Positions 9,411-19,037 of a stretch of 64,000 nt of DNA are shown piece after piece. The position numbers and the translations under genes are program-made. The stretch is from contig NZ_JAMGZK010000049.1 in assembly GCF_025564065.1 (NCBI RefSeq), positions 1 to 64,000 of the forward strand, given 5' to 3'. The notes under the pieces are model-generated. The model was not told the DNA's origin. It worked only from the letters and a program-made list of their open reading frames with translations, and did not search any database. This stretch comes from Silvania hatchlandensis. GTDB lineage: Bacteria; Pseudomonadota; Gammaproteobacteria; Enterobacterales; Enterobacteriaceae. Numbering within the stretch: the stretch's first letter is position 1; each line of letters opens with the position of its first letter.

Positions 9411-10411
9411 AACACGAACGTGTTCTCGGGGCTCTTTACGGGCAGGCGTTAGGGGATGCGATGGGCATGCCATCGGAGCTGTGGCCGAGAAAGCGCGTGA
9501 AAGCGCACTTCGGCTGGATCGACCGTTTTTTACCCGGCCCAGCAGAGAATAACGCGGCCTGCTATTTCAACCGCGCGGAATTCACTGATGATACCTCAAT
9601 GGCGCTGTGTCTCGCCGACGCGATTATCGAGTGCGACGGGCAGATTAATGCGGACGTTATCGGCAAACATATCCTGCGCTGGGCGCTCGATTTCGATGCC
9701 TTTAATAAGAACGTACTCGGCCCGACGTCGAAAATCGCCCTCAACGCCATTCGCGACGGCAAGCCGGTCAGCGAGCTGGAAAACAACGGCGTCACCAACG
9801 GGGCGGCGATGCGTGCCTCCCCGCTGGGCTGCCTGCTGCCCGCGATGCCTCTGGAGCACTTTGTTGAACAGGTCGCGCTGGCCTCCAGCCCGACCCATAA
9901 ATCGGATCTCGCCATCGCCGGTGCGGTGGTGATTGCCTGGACGATTTCACGCGCCATCGACGGTGAGCGCTGGCAAAACATCGCTGATGCCCTGCCGGGT
10001 ATCGCCCGCTATGCGCAGGAGGCCAAAACCACCACTTTCAGCGCGTCGCTTGCCGCGCGCATTGAACTGGCGCTCAAAACCGTGCGGGAGGCCACTGGCA
10101 CAGAGTCCGCCAGCGAGCAGGTGTATCAACTTATCGGGGCGGGAACCAGCACCATTGAGTCCGTTCCGGCGGCGATCGCGATGGTTGAGCTGGCGGGGAC
10201 TGACCCGAACCGCTGCGCTATTTTATGCGCCAACCTGGGCGGCGATACGGACACCATTGGCGCAATGGCAACGGCTATCTGTGGGGCGCTGCACGGCGTG
10301 CAGGCGATTGACCCGGCGCTGAAGAACGAACTCGACGCCGTTAACCGTCTCGATTTTGGTCATTACTGCGAAAAACTCCTGCACTACCGGGAGCAAAGGG
10401 AGGCCGTATGA
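9407..10411 (+). CDS. yegU: ADP-ribosylglycohydrolase family protein
   Basis: Predicted cytoplasmic dinuclear-metal glycohydrolase of the ADP-ribosyl-(dinitrogen reductase) hydrolase family. The 334 residues equal E. coli YegU. Metal-site motifs are intact: GALYGQALGDAMG at the N-terminus, FTDDTSMAL near residue 62, and GGDTDTIGAMA near residue 280. It overlaps yegT upstream and yegV downstream by 4 bp each. Between a nucleoside-type permease and a sugar kinase, a likely job is hydrolysis of an imported N-glycoside, releasing a ribose-type sugar for the kinase. That pathway is inferred from context. Confidence 0.92.
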   Translation: MKHERVLGALYGQALGDAMGMPSELWPRKRVKAHFGWIDRFLPGPAENNAACYFNRAEFTDDTSMALCLADAIIECDGQINADVIGKHILRWALDFDAFNKNVLGPTSKIALNAIRDGKPVSELENNGVTNGAAMRASPLGCLLPAMPLEHFVEQVALASSPTHKSDLAIAGAVVIAWTISRAIDGERWQNIADALPGIARYAQEAKTTTFSASLAARIELALKTVREATGTESASEQVYQLIGAGTSTIESVPAAIAMVELAGTDPNRCAILCANLGGDTDTIGAMATAICGALHGVQAIDPALKNELDAVNRLDFGHYCEKLLHYREQREAV

Positions 10412-11361
10412 GTTTGTTAGCCCAGCGTCTGGAAGCCTTACACGCCACGCGCCCGGTCACGGTGCTGGGTGCGGCGGTGATTGACGTGATCGCCGATGCC
10501 TACGCCCTGCCCTGGCGCGGGTGTGATATCGAGCTAAAACAGCAGGGCGTCAACATTGGCGGCTGCGCGCTGAACATCGCCATCGCCCTGAAGCGGCTGG
10601 GTATCAGCGCACAAAACGCGCTGCCCGTCGGTCACGGCGTGTGGGCGGACATTATTCGTCACGCAATGGCAAAACAGGATCTGCACAGCGTCGTGGAAGC
10701 TGAAACCGGCGACAACGGCTGGTGCCTGGCGCTGGTGGAGCCTGACGGCGAGCGGACCTTTATGTCGTTTAGCGGGGTGGAAAACCAGTGGCAGCAACCC
10801 TGGCTGGATGCGCTTACCGTGCCGCCTGACAGTCTGGTCTATCTGTCGGGTTACCAGCTGGCATCACCGTGCGGGGAGTTACTGACGGGCTGGCTGGAAG
10901 GACTGCAGGACGTGACGCCGTTTATCGACTTTGGCCCGCGTATTGCGGATATTCCTGACCCGCTGATGGCGCGGATTATGGCCTGTAACCCGATCGTGTC
11001 GATCAATCGCCAGGAGGCGCAGCTCGCCGCTGAAAGATGGGGTGTCGAGGATGACAGTTTAGGCGCGTACTGGCAGCAGCGGTTCGGCTCAGTGCTGATT
11101 GTCCGTCACGACAAAGACGGTGCAGCCTGGTATGATGCTGAAACCTCGGGCTATGTTCCTGCCTTTCCGGCTACCGTGGTCGACACCATTGGCGCAGGTG
11201 ACAGCCACGCGGGCGGTACGCTTGCCGGGCTGGCGGCGGGGTGGAGTCTGGCTGACGCGGTGATGCTGGGCAATGCCGTGGCCGCCTGGGTGGTCAGCCA
11301 TCGCGGAGGGGACTGTGCACCCACGCGCGAGGCGTTACTCTTCGCACACAAAGACGTATAG
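10408..11361 (+). CDS. yegV: PfkB-family sugar kinase
   Basis: Cytoplasmic ribokinase-type kinase, 317 residues (E. coli YegV 321). The PfkB signature DTIGAGDSHAGG near residue 255 contains the catalytic Asp, and GGCALNIAIALKRLG near residue 48 is the N-terminal sugar-binding motif. It is the last gene of the yegTUV operon, with a 4-bp overlap to yegU. Its 3' end overlaps the 3' end of the convergent yegW by 27 bp. It likely phosphorylates the sugar or nucleoside delivered by YegT/YegU. Confidence 0.92.
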   Translation: MSLLAQRLEALHATRPVTVLGAAVIDVIADAYALPWRGCDIELKQQGVNIGGCALNIAIALKRLGISAQNALPVGHGVWADIIRHAMAKQDLHSVVEAETGDNGWCLALVEPDGERTFMSFSGVENQWQQPWLDALTVPPDSLVYLSGYQLASPCGELLTGWLEGLQDVTPFIDFGPRIADIPDPLMARIMACNPIVSINRQEAQLAAERWGVEDDSLGAYWQQRFGSVLIVRHDKDGAAWYDAETSGYVPAFPATVVDTIGAGDSHAGGTLAGLAAGWSLADAVMLGNAVAAWVVSHRGGDCAPTREALLFAHKDV

Positions 11362-12081
11362 ATCGCTGCGACAGTAGCTAATGCTGTACTCAATGGGCCG
11401 GTGTTGCTGGTCAAGCGCAATCTGCTTGATCACCAGCACCGGGATTTTGTCATCCATTTTGATATGGGTCTGAAATTCACTGTCCGGCATGCGGGCGCTG
11501 ACGCGAGAACGGGTCCGCTGCGGGAAGATATTCTGGCTGCGAAAGTAGTCGTACAGCGAAATACCAATCGCATCCGGGTCAGGGATCAGCGCTACCGGAA
11601 CCCAGGACTCTTCAATCGAGACGGCGTCATCATCCACATAGCGAATACGCTTCAGCAAAAAGACGTCACTTTCCGGGGCAATCGACAGCTGGCTGGCAAC
11701 CTCTTCCGGACACTTCACCACCCGCTTGTTGACCCATAGCGTGTTGGGTTTTTTACCGCGCAGCACCACCTGCTGAGAAAAACCGCGCGCTTCCTTAAGG
11801 GAATATTCAAAGATATTATTGATTTGTGTCCCGTAGCCCCGGGCGCGCGTCACTACCCCCTCCTCTTCCAGCGCCTGCATCGCTTTACGCACCGTAATGC
11901 GCGACACCCCGGTTAACTGGCTCAGATCGCGCTCGCCTGGCAGAATATTCCCGTGGGCCAGCACCCCGCTGCGCACCGCATTTTTTACCGTTTCGGCAAA
12001 CTTCAGGTACAGCGGGGTATTGTCCGGTGCCGCGATCCGTTCAGTCAGCTCAGCAATTAGCCGGGTATGCGCTTGTTCCAT
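11335..12081 (-). CDS. yegW: GntR/UTRA-family transcriptional regulator
   Basis: DNA-binding regulator of 248 residues, the length of E. coli YegW. The N-terminal winged helix includes GERDLSQLTGVSRITVRKAMQALEEE-type features (GERDLSQ, SRITVRKA), with a C-terminal UTRA ligand domain ending in YCRSDLYVFVCEE. It is convergent with yegV and its stop lies within that gene. Its position next to yegTUV suggests that it controls this operon, probably with a sugar phosphate as effector. The E. coli neighbour yegX is absent here; thiD follows directly. Confidence 0.92.
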   Translation of the reverse strand: MEQAHTRLIAELTERIAAPDNTPLYLKFAETVKNAVRSGVLAHGNILPGERDLSQLTGVSRITVRKAMQALEEEGVVTRARGYGTQINNIFEYSLKEARGFSQQVVLRGKKPNTLWVNKRVVKCPEEVASQLSIAPESDVFLLKRIRYVDDDAVSIEESWVPVALIPDPDAIGISLYDYFRSQNIFPQRTRSRVSARMPDSEFQTHIKMDDKIPVLVIKQIALDQQHRPIEYSISYCRSDLYVFVCEE

Positions 12082-12123
12082 CTCTGTTTTTCTCAGGCCT
12101 GATATCTCCTGCCAGTATAAGGC

Positions 12124-12924
12124 TTACCACCACGCGTGGAAATGGTGTACCGGCCCAATACCGTGACCCACTTCCAGACTATCGGCTTTTGCCAGCGCGC
12201 TTGAGAGCCAGCGCTTGGCCTCCTGCACCGTATCAGGCCAGTTGTCATGACGTGGACGTAACGCCGCGAGGGCAGCAGAGAGCGTACAGCCCGTACCGTG
12301 GGTATTTTTGGTCTGCACGCGCGGGGCCGTAAAGCGGAGTTCGCCTTCACGGGTAAAGAGCCAGTCCGGACTTTCGGCATCCTCCAGATGACCACCTTTC
12401 ATCAGTACCGCCCCGCAGCCCATGGCGAGTAGCGCAATGCCCTGCTCTCTCATTTCGCGCTCGTTTTGTGCGTGCGGGGCATTAAGCAGCGCAGCCGCTT
12501 CGGGCAGATTGGGTGTGATCAGCGCCACCTGTGGCAGTAGCTTTATACGCAGCGTATCGACGGCGGAAGCCGACAATAGTGGATCGCCGCTCTTTGCCAG
12601 CATCACGGTATCGAGCACCACGTTCTGCACCTGATAGCGTTTAAGCTGCTCTGCCACGGCCTCAACAATATCCGTCTCTGCCAGCATGCCGATTTTGGTG
12701 GTATCGATGCGCACATCGCTGAACACCGACTCCAGCTGCGCGGCCACAAAATCCGGTTCGATGCGATACACCGACTGGACCCCACGGGTATTTTGCGCCA
12801 CCAGCGCGGTGATGACCGAGCAGCCGTAGGCGCCCAGCGCGGAGAAGGTTTTCAGGTCGGCCTGGATCCCTGCGCCGCCGCTGGGATCGGTACCGGCAAT
12901 GGTCAGAGCGTTAATGCGCTTCAT
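12124..12924 (-). CDS. thiD: Hydroxymethylpyrimidine/phosphomethylpyrimidine kinase
   Basis: Cytoplasmic thiamin-pathway kinase that phosphorylates HMP and then HMP-phosphate to HMP pyrophosphate. The 266 residues equal E. coli ThiD. Motifs include [17 protein letters not shown] at the N-terminus (HMP site), KGGH near residue 170 and the ribokinase-fold signature [15 protein letters not shown] near residue 212. The start at 12924 overlaps the thiM stop as ATGA, so the two are translationally coupled. Expression is under the thiM TPP riboswitch. Confidence 0.96.
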   Translation of the reverse strand: MKRINALTIAGTDPSGGAGIQADLKTFSALGAYGCSVITALVAQNTRGVQSVYRIEPDFVAAQLESVFSDVRIDTTKIGMLAETDIVEAVAEQLKRYQVQNVVLDTVMLAKSGDPLLSASAVDTLRIKLLPQVALITPNLPEAAALLNAPHAQNEREMREQGIALLAMGCGAVLMKGGHLEDAESPDWLFTREGELRFTAPRVQTKNTHGTGCTLSAALAALRPRHDNWPDTVQEAKRWLSSALAKADSLEVGHGIGPVHHFHAWW

Positions 12925-13691
12925 GCCTGATCCCCCAGATTCCACAAAGCATCCAGAAACGCCGTCGCAAAACTGCCCGGCCCCTGACTTTGTGCGGCAG
13001 CGAGGGTGCCCGCCCGCTTCATCCAGCCACAGGCTGCGGCGATGTTATCCAGCCGATCGCCCGGCAGTGAACAGCTGGCCGCCGCCACCGCCGACAGCGC
13101 GCAGCCGGTGCCCACCACGCGGGTCATCATCGGATTGCCGCCGGTCACGGCCTGGATGCGCTGCCCGTCGGTGATGTAATCCACCTCGCCGGTCACCGCC
13201 ACAATTGCATTGGTCTGACGCGCCAGCGCCTGCGCCGCAGGCAACGCGCTGGCTGCCGTATCGGTGGTATCCACCCCGCGCCCGCCCGCGCTCATCCCTG
13301 CCAGGGCCATAATTTCTGAGGCATTGCCGCGGATGGCGGCAGGTTTCAGGGCGAGAATTTGCTGGCAAAAGCGGGTGCGGTACGCCAGCGCCCCAACGGC
13401 GACCGGATCGAGCAGCCAGGGTTTGCCTGCGGCGACGGCGCTTTCGATTGCCCGGCGCATCGACTGAGCACGCGACGCAGTCAAGGTGCCGACGTTAATC
13501 AGCAGCGCATCGGCCACAGAGGCAAACTGTTCGGCCTCTTCGGCTTCAATCACCATCGCCGGTGACGCTCCGAGAGCCAGCAACACGTTAGCGGTAAAGG
13601 TCTGCACCACATCATTGGTCATGCAGTGCGTCAGCGGGGAACGGGTTCGAAAATGGTGTAAGGCGTGTAAATTGAGCAGGTCAGGCTGCAT
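12921..13691 (-). CDS. thiM: Hydroxyethylthiazole kinase
   Basis: Cytoplasmic salvage kinase that phosphorylates 5-(2-hydroxyethyl)-4-methylthiazole for thiamin synthesis. The 256 residues are close to E. coli ThiM (262). Family features include THCMTNDVV near residue 21, DPVAVGA near 95 and GTGCALSAV near 194 (anion hole and catalytic Cys). AGGAG lies seven bases before the start at 13691. It is the first gene of thiMD, and its leader is a TPP riboswitch. Because an island is inserted in this leader, its native promoter has been displaced. Confidence 0.96.
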   Translation of the reverse strand: MQPDLLNLHALHHFRTRSPLTHCMTNDVVQTFTANVLLALGASPAMVIEAEEAEQFASVADALLINVGTLTASRAQSMRRAIESAVAAGKPWLLDPVAVGALAYRTRFCQQILALKPAAIRGNASEIMALAGMSAGGRGVDTTDTAASALPAAQALARQTNAIVAVTGEVDYITDGQRIQAVTGGNPMMTRVVGTGCALSAVAAASCSLPGDRLDNIAAACGWMKRAGTLAAAQSQGPGSFATAFLDALWNLGDQA

Positions 13692-13738
13692 GGTATCGCT
13701 CCTGCCTTGCGCGAAGAAGCGATAGCCCGGAGGGCATC

Positions 13739-13822
13739 TGACTTCCCTACGCTGGCATTATCCAGATCAGGTGGTACGGGTATTTCTCAGCCTTCACGTA
13801 GAAGGGCACCCCGAGTCATGTA
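13739..13822 (-). promoter_or_regulatory. TPP riboswitch (THI box) of thiMD; also the thiM-side attachment site of island 1
   Basis: Read on the minus strand, the leader contains the conserved TPP aptamer: GACTCGGGGTGCCC, then GTGAAGGCTGAGAAATACCC, then CACCTGATCTGGATAATGCC, then AGCGTAGGGAAGTCA. This is nearly identical to the E. coli thiM riboswitch, which hides the ribosome binding site when TPP is bound. The start codon of thiM lies about 50 bases downstream. Positions 13745-13822 recur as a direct repeat at 22236-22313, marking this aptamer as the point where an island integrated. Confidence 0.95.
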
Positions 13823-13871
13823 CTACAAAATCAAAAGCTTGCGATTAACGTCCCGTTAATCCCTGTTCTGG

Positions 13872-13900
13872 ATCATGCCAGCGGGAAGCCAAAGACTCAA
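13872..13900 (-). promoter_or_regulatory. Candidate promoter driving thiMD from within the island
   Basis: On the minus strand TTGAGT (13895-13900) and CATGAT (13872-13877) are separated by exactly 17 bp, each matching four of six consensus bases. They lie about 50-80 bp upstream of the aptamer, as a thiM promoter should. This DNA is on the island side of the att repeat, so if active it replaced the original promoter after integration. It was found by eye only. Confidence 0.45.
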
Positions 13901-13968
13901 CCCTAAAAAATGCTCTGTGTGCCAGCTTGTGTCCCAGGTTGTGGCTCACAGCACCAAAAACCGAACAC

Positions 13969-13992
13969 AAAAAAGGCCGGGTTTCCCCAGCC
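13969..13992 (-). terminator. Rho-independent terminator after the DUF3606 gene
   Basis: On the minus strand a GGCTGGG/CCCGGCC stem with a short GAAA-type loop is followed by six T residues. It lies 33 bp after the stop codon of the gene at 14025-14201 and would keep its transcription from entering the thiM promoter region. Confidence 0.7.
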
Positions 13993-14024
13993 TCAACAGC
14001 ACAATTGAAGGTGCCTTAACAAAC

Positions 14025-14201
14025 CTATTTACCTAGATGTGCTCTTACCTTAGCGGTGCCATTACCAACAGCTCTAACAGCAGCCCTAAGCTGAGATTCA
14101 GTAACACCCAACGCTCGGGTCCAATATGCCACTTCCCAAGATTCACTCAAGCTGATGAAACGTTTATCTTCTGGCTGCCGACGCTGTAAGTTATCTGCCA
14201 T
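14025..14201 (-). CDS. DUF3606-like small protein
   Basis: A 58-residue protein starting MADNLQRRQPEDKRF. The segment RFISLSESWEVAYWTRALGVTESQLRAAVRAVG resembles DUF3606 proteins, in which a short R-x-N/S-L-x-E-x-x-E-V-x-Y-W motif precedes a small helical repeat. The start at 14201 has CAGGA nine bases upstream; a longer open frame to 14240 lacks a ribosome binding site. It has its own terminator. The molecular role of the family is unknown to me, and it is here cargo at the left end of island 1. Confidence 0.65.
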   Translation of the reverse strand: MADNLQRRQPEDKRFISLSESWEVAYWTRALGVTESQLRAAVRAVGNGTAKVRAHLGK

Positions 14202-14435
14202 TTGGTTTGTCCTGAGTATTACAAGCTTATGCCTGCACACTTCTTATATGACTCCTCTGCCGCTTCGTAAATGGTCAATTATCAAACAATTGACACTGGT
14301 CATAAAACCAGTAAAAACTTTTTCCCGAGCTTGCTAACTTTGCCGCTTCGCTTCTATCATAATCACTACATATTGTGTTTATTGATATTAGAAATACAAC
14401 ATATCCAAACATCCACCCCGTGAATAGGTGTTGAA

Positions 14436-14684
14436 ATGGCGAACAATGTTAAGCAATCCTCAAAAGATGTATCACATCTGGCAGCAGAGACTCTAAACAA
14501 CCCAAACGCTTCTGCGATTCAGAAAAGTTTAGCGGGTTCGGTGCTATCACAAGCAGGAACAAAAAATCAGACTGGCGCGGACATGGAAGCCAAAGCATCA
14601 GCAGCATTGAAAAACCCACGTTCAAGTGAGGTTACTAAAACCTTAGCTGGTTCGGTTGTTTCCCAATCGAATAAAAAGCGCTAA
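14436..14684 (+). CDS. Small two-repeat hypothetical protein
   Basis: An 82-residue protein I cannot assign to a function. It consists of two imperfect copies of one unit: AAETLNNPNASAIQKSLAGS followed by VLSQAG (about residues 16-41), and ASAALKNPRSSEVTKTLAGS followed by VVSQSN (about 54-79). Each unit reads as a helix, an NP turn and a second helix ending LAGSVxSQ. There are no membrane segments or signal peptide and the C-terminus is basic (NKKR). It stands alone in its orientation and shares a bidirectional terminator with the convergent gene downstream. Confidence 0.6.
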   Translation: MANNVKQSSKDVSHLAAETLNNPNASAIQKSLAGSVLSQAGTKNQTGADMEAKASAALKNPRSSEVTKTLAGSVVSQSNKKR

Positions 14685-14708
14685 AAAAAAGCCGGGATTA
14701 ACCCGGCT
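14683..14708 (-). terminator. Bidirectional terminator between two small island genes
   Basis: A perfect AGCCGGG/CCCGGCT stem with a short loop. On the minus strand it is followed by eight T residues, a strong terminator for the gene ahead; on the plus strand the T-tract is weak. It lies between the convergent genes ending at 14684 and 14710. Confidence 0.7.
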
Positions 14709-14709
14709 C

Positions 14710-14922
14710 TTATGTTTTCAGTTTTCGTTGTCGCTGTTCGCTGAGGTAGTACCTAATAGCACTGTCGAATCCGTGGTTTTGAATGCGGTCAAGTAGGCTG
14801 GAACGACTACACCCCAGCCGACGCGCTAGCGCTGACATGTTGATGATCGCATCATCGCCCTTGCCATCTAAAATCCACTGCATCAACGGCATGTTGCCAG
14901 TACCGATCAAAGCTAATTTCAT
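14710..14922 (-). CDS. Small helix-turn-helix protein
   Basis: A 70-residue protein. Residues about 29-45 (MSALARRLGCSRSSLLDRI) fit a helix-turn-helix, so a DNA-binding role is likely. The start MKLALIGTG at 14922 is preceded by AAAGGAGATATAT, a very strong ribosome binding site; an upstream in-frame start at 14967 is unlikely. It lies downstream of the capsid gene on the same strand, separated by 113 bp, so it may be part of the phage-derived operon. I cannot name its targets. Confidence 0.6.
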   Translation of the reverse strand: MKLALIGTGNMPLMQWILDGKGDDAIINMSALARRLGCSRSSLLDRIQNHGFDSAIRYYLSEQRQRKLKT

Positions 14923-15035
14923 ATATATCTCCTTTCCTTTGCCTCCAGCACCGAAGATGTCTCGCAATAGCGAGAGTGCTTCGCACCGTTAGCCTCGCCA
15001 GCAGCGGGGGCAATGCGCCCCCAAAATCTGCTGTC

Positions 15036-16052
15036 TTACGCTGCGTCGTCCATAGTGATCTTCAGAACGAAGTCCGGACGCATTGGGATCTGAATCTGTG
15101 ATAACTCACTGACCACCTCATAATTCATGAACTTATCACGCAGAACGTAATGGTAAGACGGATAAACCGGACCATTAGCAACCTCTGCATGACGGCTCGC
15201 CGGAGTCTGATAAGTCATGTATGGGGACAAGTCGCCTTCGACGATGTTGGAGAATGTCGCCAGCATGTAGCCTTCACCATCTGCAATGCCGTATAGCGGA
15301 TCGTCAACCTGCACCACAGTTACACGACCGATGTTATATCGGTCATATGCACCCAAAGTGTCAGGGAAAATGATGTCACGGGACGTAGCACCAAACAGAG
15401 CCGCCTGATATGCGGTTGGGTTGCCTTGAATGGCGGTGAACAGACTTGGACTCGCTAGCAGATAAACCTGCTTGATGCTGGAAGACCAGCCACCCAGATT
15501 TTTCTTCAGTAGTGTGACAGCGTTCTGCATCTCAGTAATGACGTTGGCACTGGTGCCAGTTTTCACCACGGTATGCGGTTGCTGAATTCCCCAGAACTCG
15601 TTCCAGTGGATGGTTGGGCCCTCGCGTAGGTGTGTCGCCTCTACAGTATTGTGAAGCAGACTCTGCGCCATTGCATATTCAACGTCGCGGCGGGTTTGCA
15701 GGTAATGCTTCAGAGTATGACTAGCGACTACATCTTCAGCGGTCATTTGACGGTTTTCACCGGGTTGACGCTTCCCCTGCCAATCCTGGCTGGTGATGGT
15801 TGAACTGTAGACATGCAGTGGGGCCTGGACGGTCACGTTAGCCGCTTTAGGGAAGTTTAGACCGGACATTTCAGAACCATAACGGGCAACTGATTTTGTC
15901 ACTTCACGCTCCACATCTTCCAATGTGTCGAGCGCGATGATTTGCGTATCACTTGGACGGCTGGTAAAGATCCCCAGGCTGGACAGAAGGAATCCCTCGC
16001 CGCTTGGCTTCACGAACTGACCGGAAAGGTTAGTAAAATCACTTAATTTCAT
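15036..16052 (-). CDS. Phage major capsid protein (lambda gpE-like)
   Basis: A 338-residue protein with the overall plan of the phage major capsid protein E family: an N-terminal arm, a central helical segment (LKHYLQTRRDVEYAMAQSLL, near residues 111-130) that resembles the spine helix region, and a C-terminal P-domain-like part ending in PDFVLKITMDDAA, as in lambda gpE. AAGGAGAGATAAC precedes the start. The decoration-protein gene lies 18 bp upstream, the lambda D-E order. No terminase, portal, protease or tail gene is found in the island. Assignment is from recalled family features, not a search. Confidence 0.75.
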   Translation of the reverse strand: MKLSDFTNLSGQFVKPSGEGFLLSSLGIFTSRPSDTQIIALDTLEDVEREVTKSVARYGSEMSGLNFPKAANVTVQAPLHVYSSTITSQDWQGKRQPGENRQMTAEDVVASHTLKHYLQTRRDVEYAMAQSLLHNTVEATHLREGPTIHWNEFWGIQQPHTVVKTGTSANVITEMQNAVTLLKKNLGGWSSSIKQVYLLASPSLFTAIQGNPTAYQAALFGATSRDIIFPDTLGAYDRYNIGRVTVVQVDDPLYGIADGEGYMLATFSNIVEGDLSPYMTYQTPASRHAEVANGPVYPSYHYVLRDKFMNYEVVSELSQIQIPMRPDFVLKITMDDAA

Positions 16053-16070
16053 ATTGTTATCTCTCCTTGA

Positions 16071-16415
16071 TTAGATTTTGGTGTTTGCGTCAGCAATGCG
16101 GTTGCCTTGCTTAACAAGGGCAGCGTATGCAGCATCTTTTGCAGCAGTAGCGACGACCAGACCAGATGGATTGAAAACACAGCCACGGTCAGAAATGACC
16201 AGGCTACGATCATCGCCTGCGATTTGGTTTTGCAGTGCTACAGCGCAGTTATCACCGTCAGCAGCGGCATAAGCCTTGCCTGTGGTTGGGTTGATCACAT
16301 CGCCACAGGTCACAGCAGCAGCCAGATCAAGGATCACGGTGCGCTTGTGAAAGATTGGTGAATCGGTATAAACCAATACATCCTGTGGGGTTTTGCTTTC
16401 ATGTTCGAATGCCAT
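16071..16415 (-). CDS. Phage head decoration protein (gpD-like)
   Basis: A 114-residue protein resembling the head decoration protein family that includes lambda gpD: a short N-terminal arm, GDVINPTTGKAYAAADG-like strand-turn region near residues 38-54, and AVALQNQIAGDDRSLVISDRG near 58-78. TAGGAGATATGAC gives a good ribosome binding site. It is followed after 18 bp by the capsid gene. In lambda-like phages this protein trimerises on the capsid surface to stabilise it. Confidence 0.7.
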   Translation of the reverse strand: MAFEHESKTPQDVLVYTDSPIFHKRTVILDLAAAVTCGDVINPTTGKAYAAADGDNCAVALQNQIAGDDRSLVISDRGCVFNPSGLVVATAAKDAAYAALVKQGNRIADANTKI

Positions 16416-16916
16416 ATGTCATATCTCCTACAGTTAAATAGCCTGATATACAGGTAGTTATCGTTATTCGGCAGATTTGCCGGGATTTGGTACAGGTGTA
16501 AAAGAGGCCGCACAAAGGCGACCTTCTTTCACTCGTTTCACGAGTTAGCAACTGGGATTGCTAATCGCTTCGCGATGTTCTTCACTTCGTTTTCCATGCA
16601 GAAAAAGACCAAGGCGAGAATATTTCGCCTGGTATAGGTCAGTAGTTTTCTGATGGAGAGATTAGGAATGAGGGAGCAACACCGCCAATTGCGGACATCC
16701 ACGACCGTTAGAAAGCGGTGTTAGCTCGGTGCCAGTTTGCATCATGGCAAGATGACCGACGAGGAGAGCGCCGGATTAATGGCCTAATCCAGGATGACCC
16801 GGAGTAGTACGTCTTTTCTGAATACAACCAGCGGTTGGCGAAAACCTTCCCGTGAGAGTAGGTCGCTTAGCGGTGAACCAGAGGTTCATCACTTCGTGAC
16901 CGGAGAGAGTGCGGTG
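16416..16916 (-). other. 500-bp leader region upstream of the capsid genes with short overlapping frames
   Basis: No convincing gene is present. On the minus strand there is a 27-residue frame (16662-16745, starting MMQTGTELT and ending LLPHS) and an overlapping frame that ends at 16538 in RLAIPVANS, with a possible ATG at 16597. A hairpin with a seven-pair stem (AGGTCGC/GCGGCCT) lies at about 16504-16524, followed by T-rich sequence, and may be a terminator. These look like remnants of a satellite or prophage gene region. I cannot name the gene. Confidence 0.4.
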
Positions 16917-16956
16917 TGAAGTGGTTTACTGAATTTGGCCACCTGAATAGAGGTGA

Positions 16957-18345
<1,389 letters not shown>

Positions 18346-18405
18346 AACATCCCCTGTCTGAGATTTGTTGAAGATTAATGCTCACCACTTTACCGGATAA
18401 CTTTC

Positions 18406-18508
18406 TGTTACGAAACGAAGTTTCGCTTAAGTCTAATACTTGTTGTGCATGTGGTGATTGTTTGTAAAATGACCATCGTGATTATTTCCATAACAAGCAG
18501 AGGGACTT
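18406..18508 (+). promoter_or_regulatory. Conserved promoter block of effector module 1 (copy 1)
   Basis: This ~103-bp block recurs at 22477-22578 in front of effector module 2. Both copies begin TGTTACGAAACGAAGTTTC, which holds a short GAAAC/GTTTC hairpin, and share TTGTTG and TGTAAA separated by 17 bp (here 18440-18445 and 18463-18468), a plausible sigma-70 promoter. Conservation of the block against diverged coding starts suggests shared regulation of the two modules. Confidence 0.6.
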
Positions 18509-19027
18509 ATGCAGCAATACACCAACGAGATCACGCCTGAAATTCTGGCATCTTTTGATAAACCAGCGTTCAGTGATGACCAAGTAGCCGGAATGAGCCA
18601 AGAATGGCAGGAACTCATTGCCAAACAGCAAACCGAACTCAAACAGCATCCAGTGATCGAGATCTACCGCATCGCGGTTGAAGGAAGTCTGACTCGTGAT
18701 GGCGGAATACTCAAAACCGCAACTGCCACTTCGTAAGTAGAGATCAGCACAGGTCAAAAACTCCGGGTAGCTCAAACTCAGGATACTGTCGTTTATCCCG
18801 ATGGTACGGAAGCGACAATAATCAGTGGTGCAGGAGAGGCAGCACATAATAACGCAGGTCTTAGCGTAGCTCTTGTCGGCAGTCGTCTCAGCAATGGAGA
18901 TGAAATAATAAGTACCCCTCAAGGAACGGGAATACTGGTTCTACGCCGTGGCATTCCAGCAGCAAAGGGATTTCTTGTTGATAACTTTGAAGTAGACAAA
19001 ATGTTGGCAGCAGAAACTGCTCACTGA
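18509..19027 (+). pseudogene. PAAR-like protein gene broken by one in-frame stop
   Basis: The reading frame runs 172 codons from ATG 18509 to TGA 19025-19027, with a single TAA at 18734-18736 (codon 76). The N-terminal part is helical. From about residue 50 the sequence looks like a PAAR-type repeat protein, the spike tip of type VI secretion: EGSLTRDGGIL, then DTVVYPDGTEATIISGAG, then VALVGSRLSNGDEIIST. It lies 10 bp before the effector gene. The split product would lose the folded half, so it is probably inactive unless the stop is read through. Confidence 0.65.
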
Positions 19028-19037
19028 GGGATCACTG

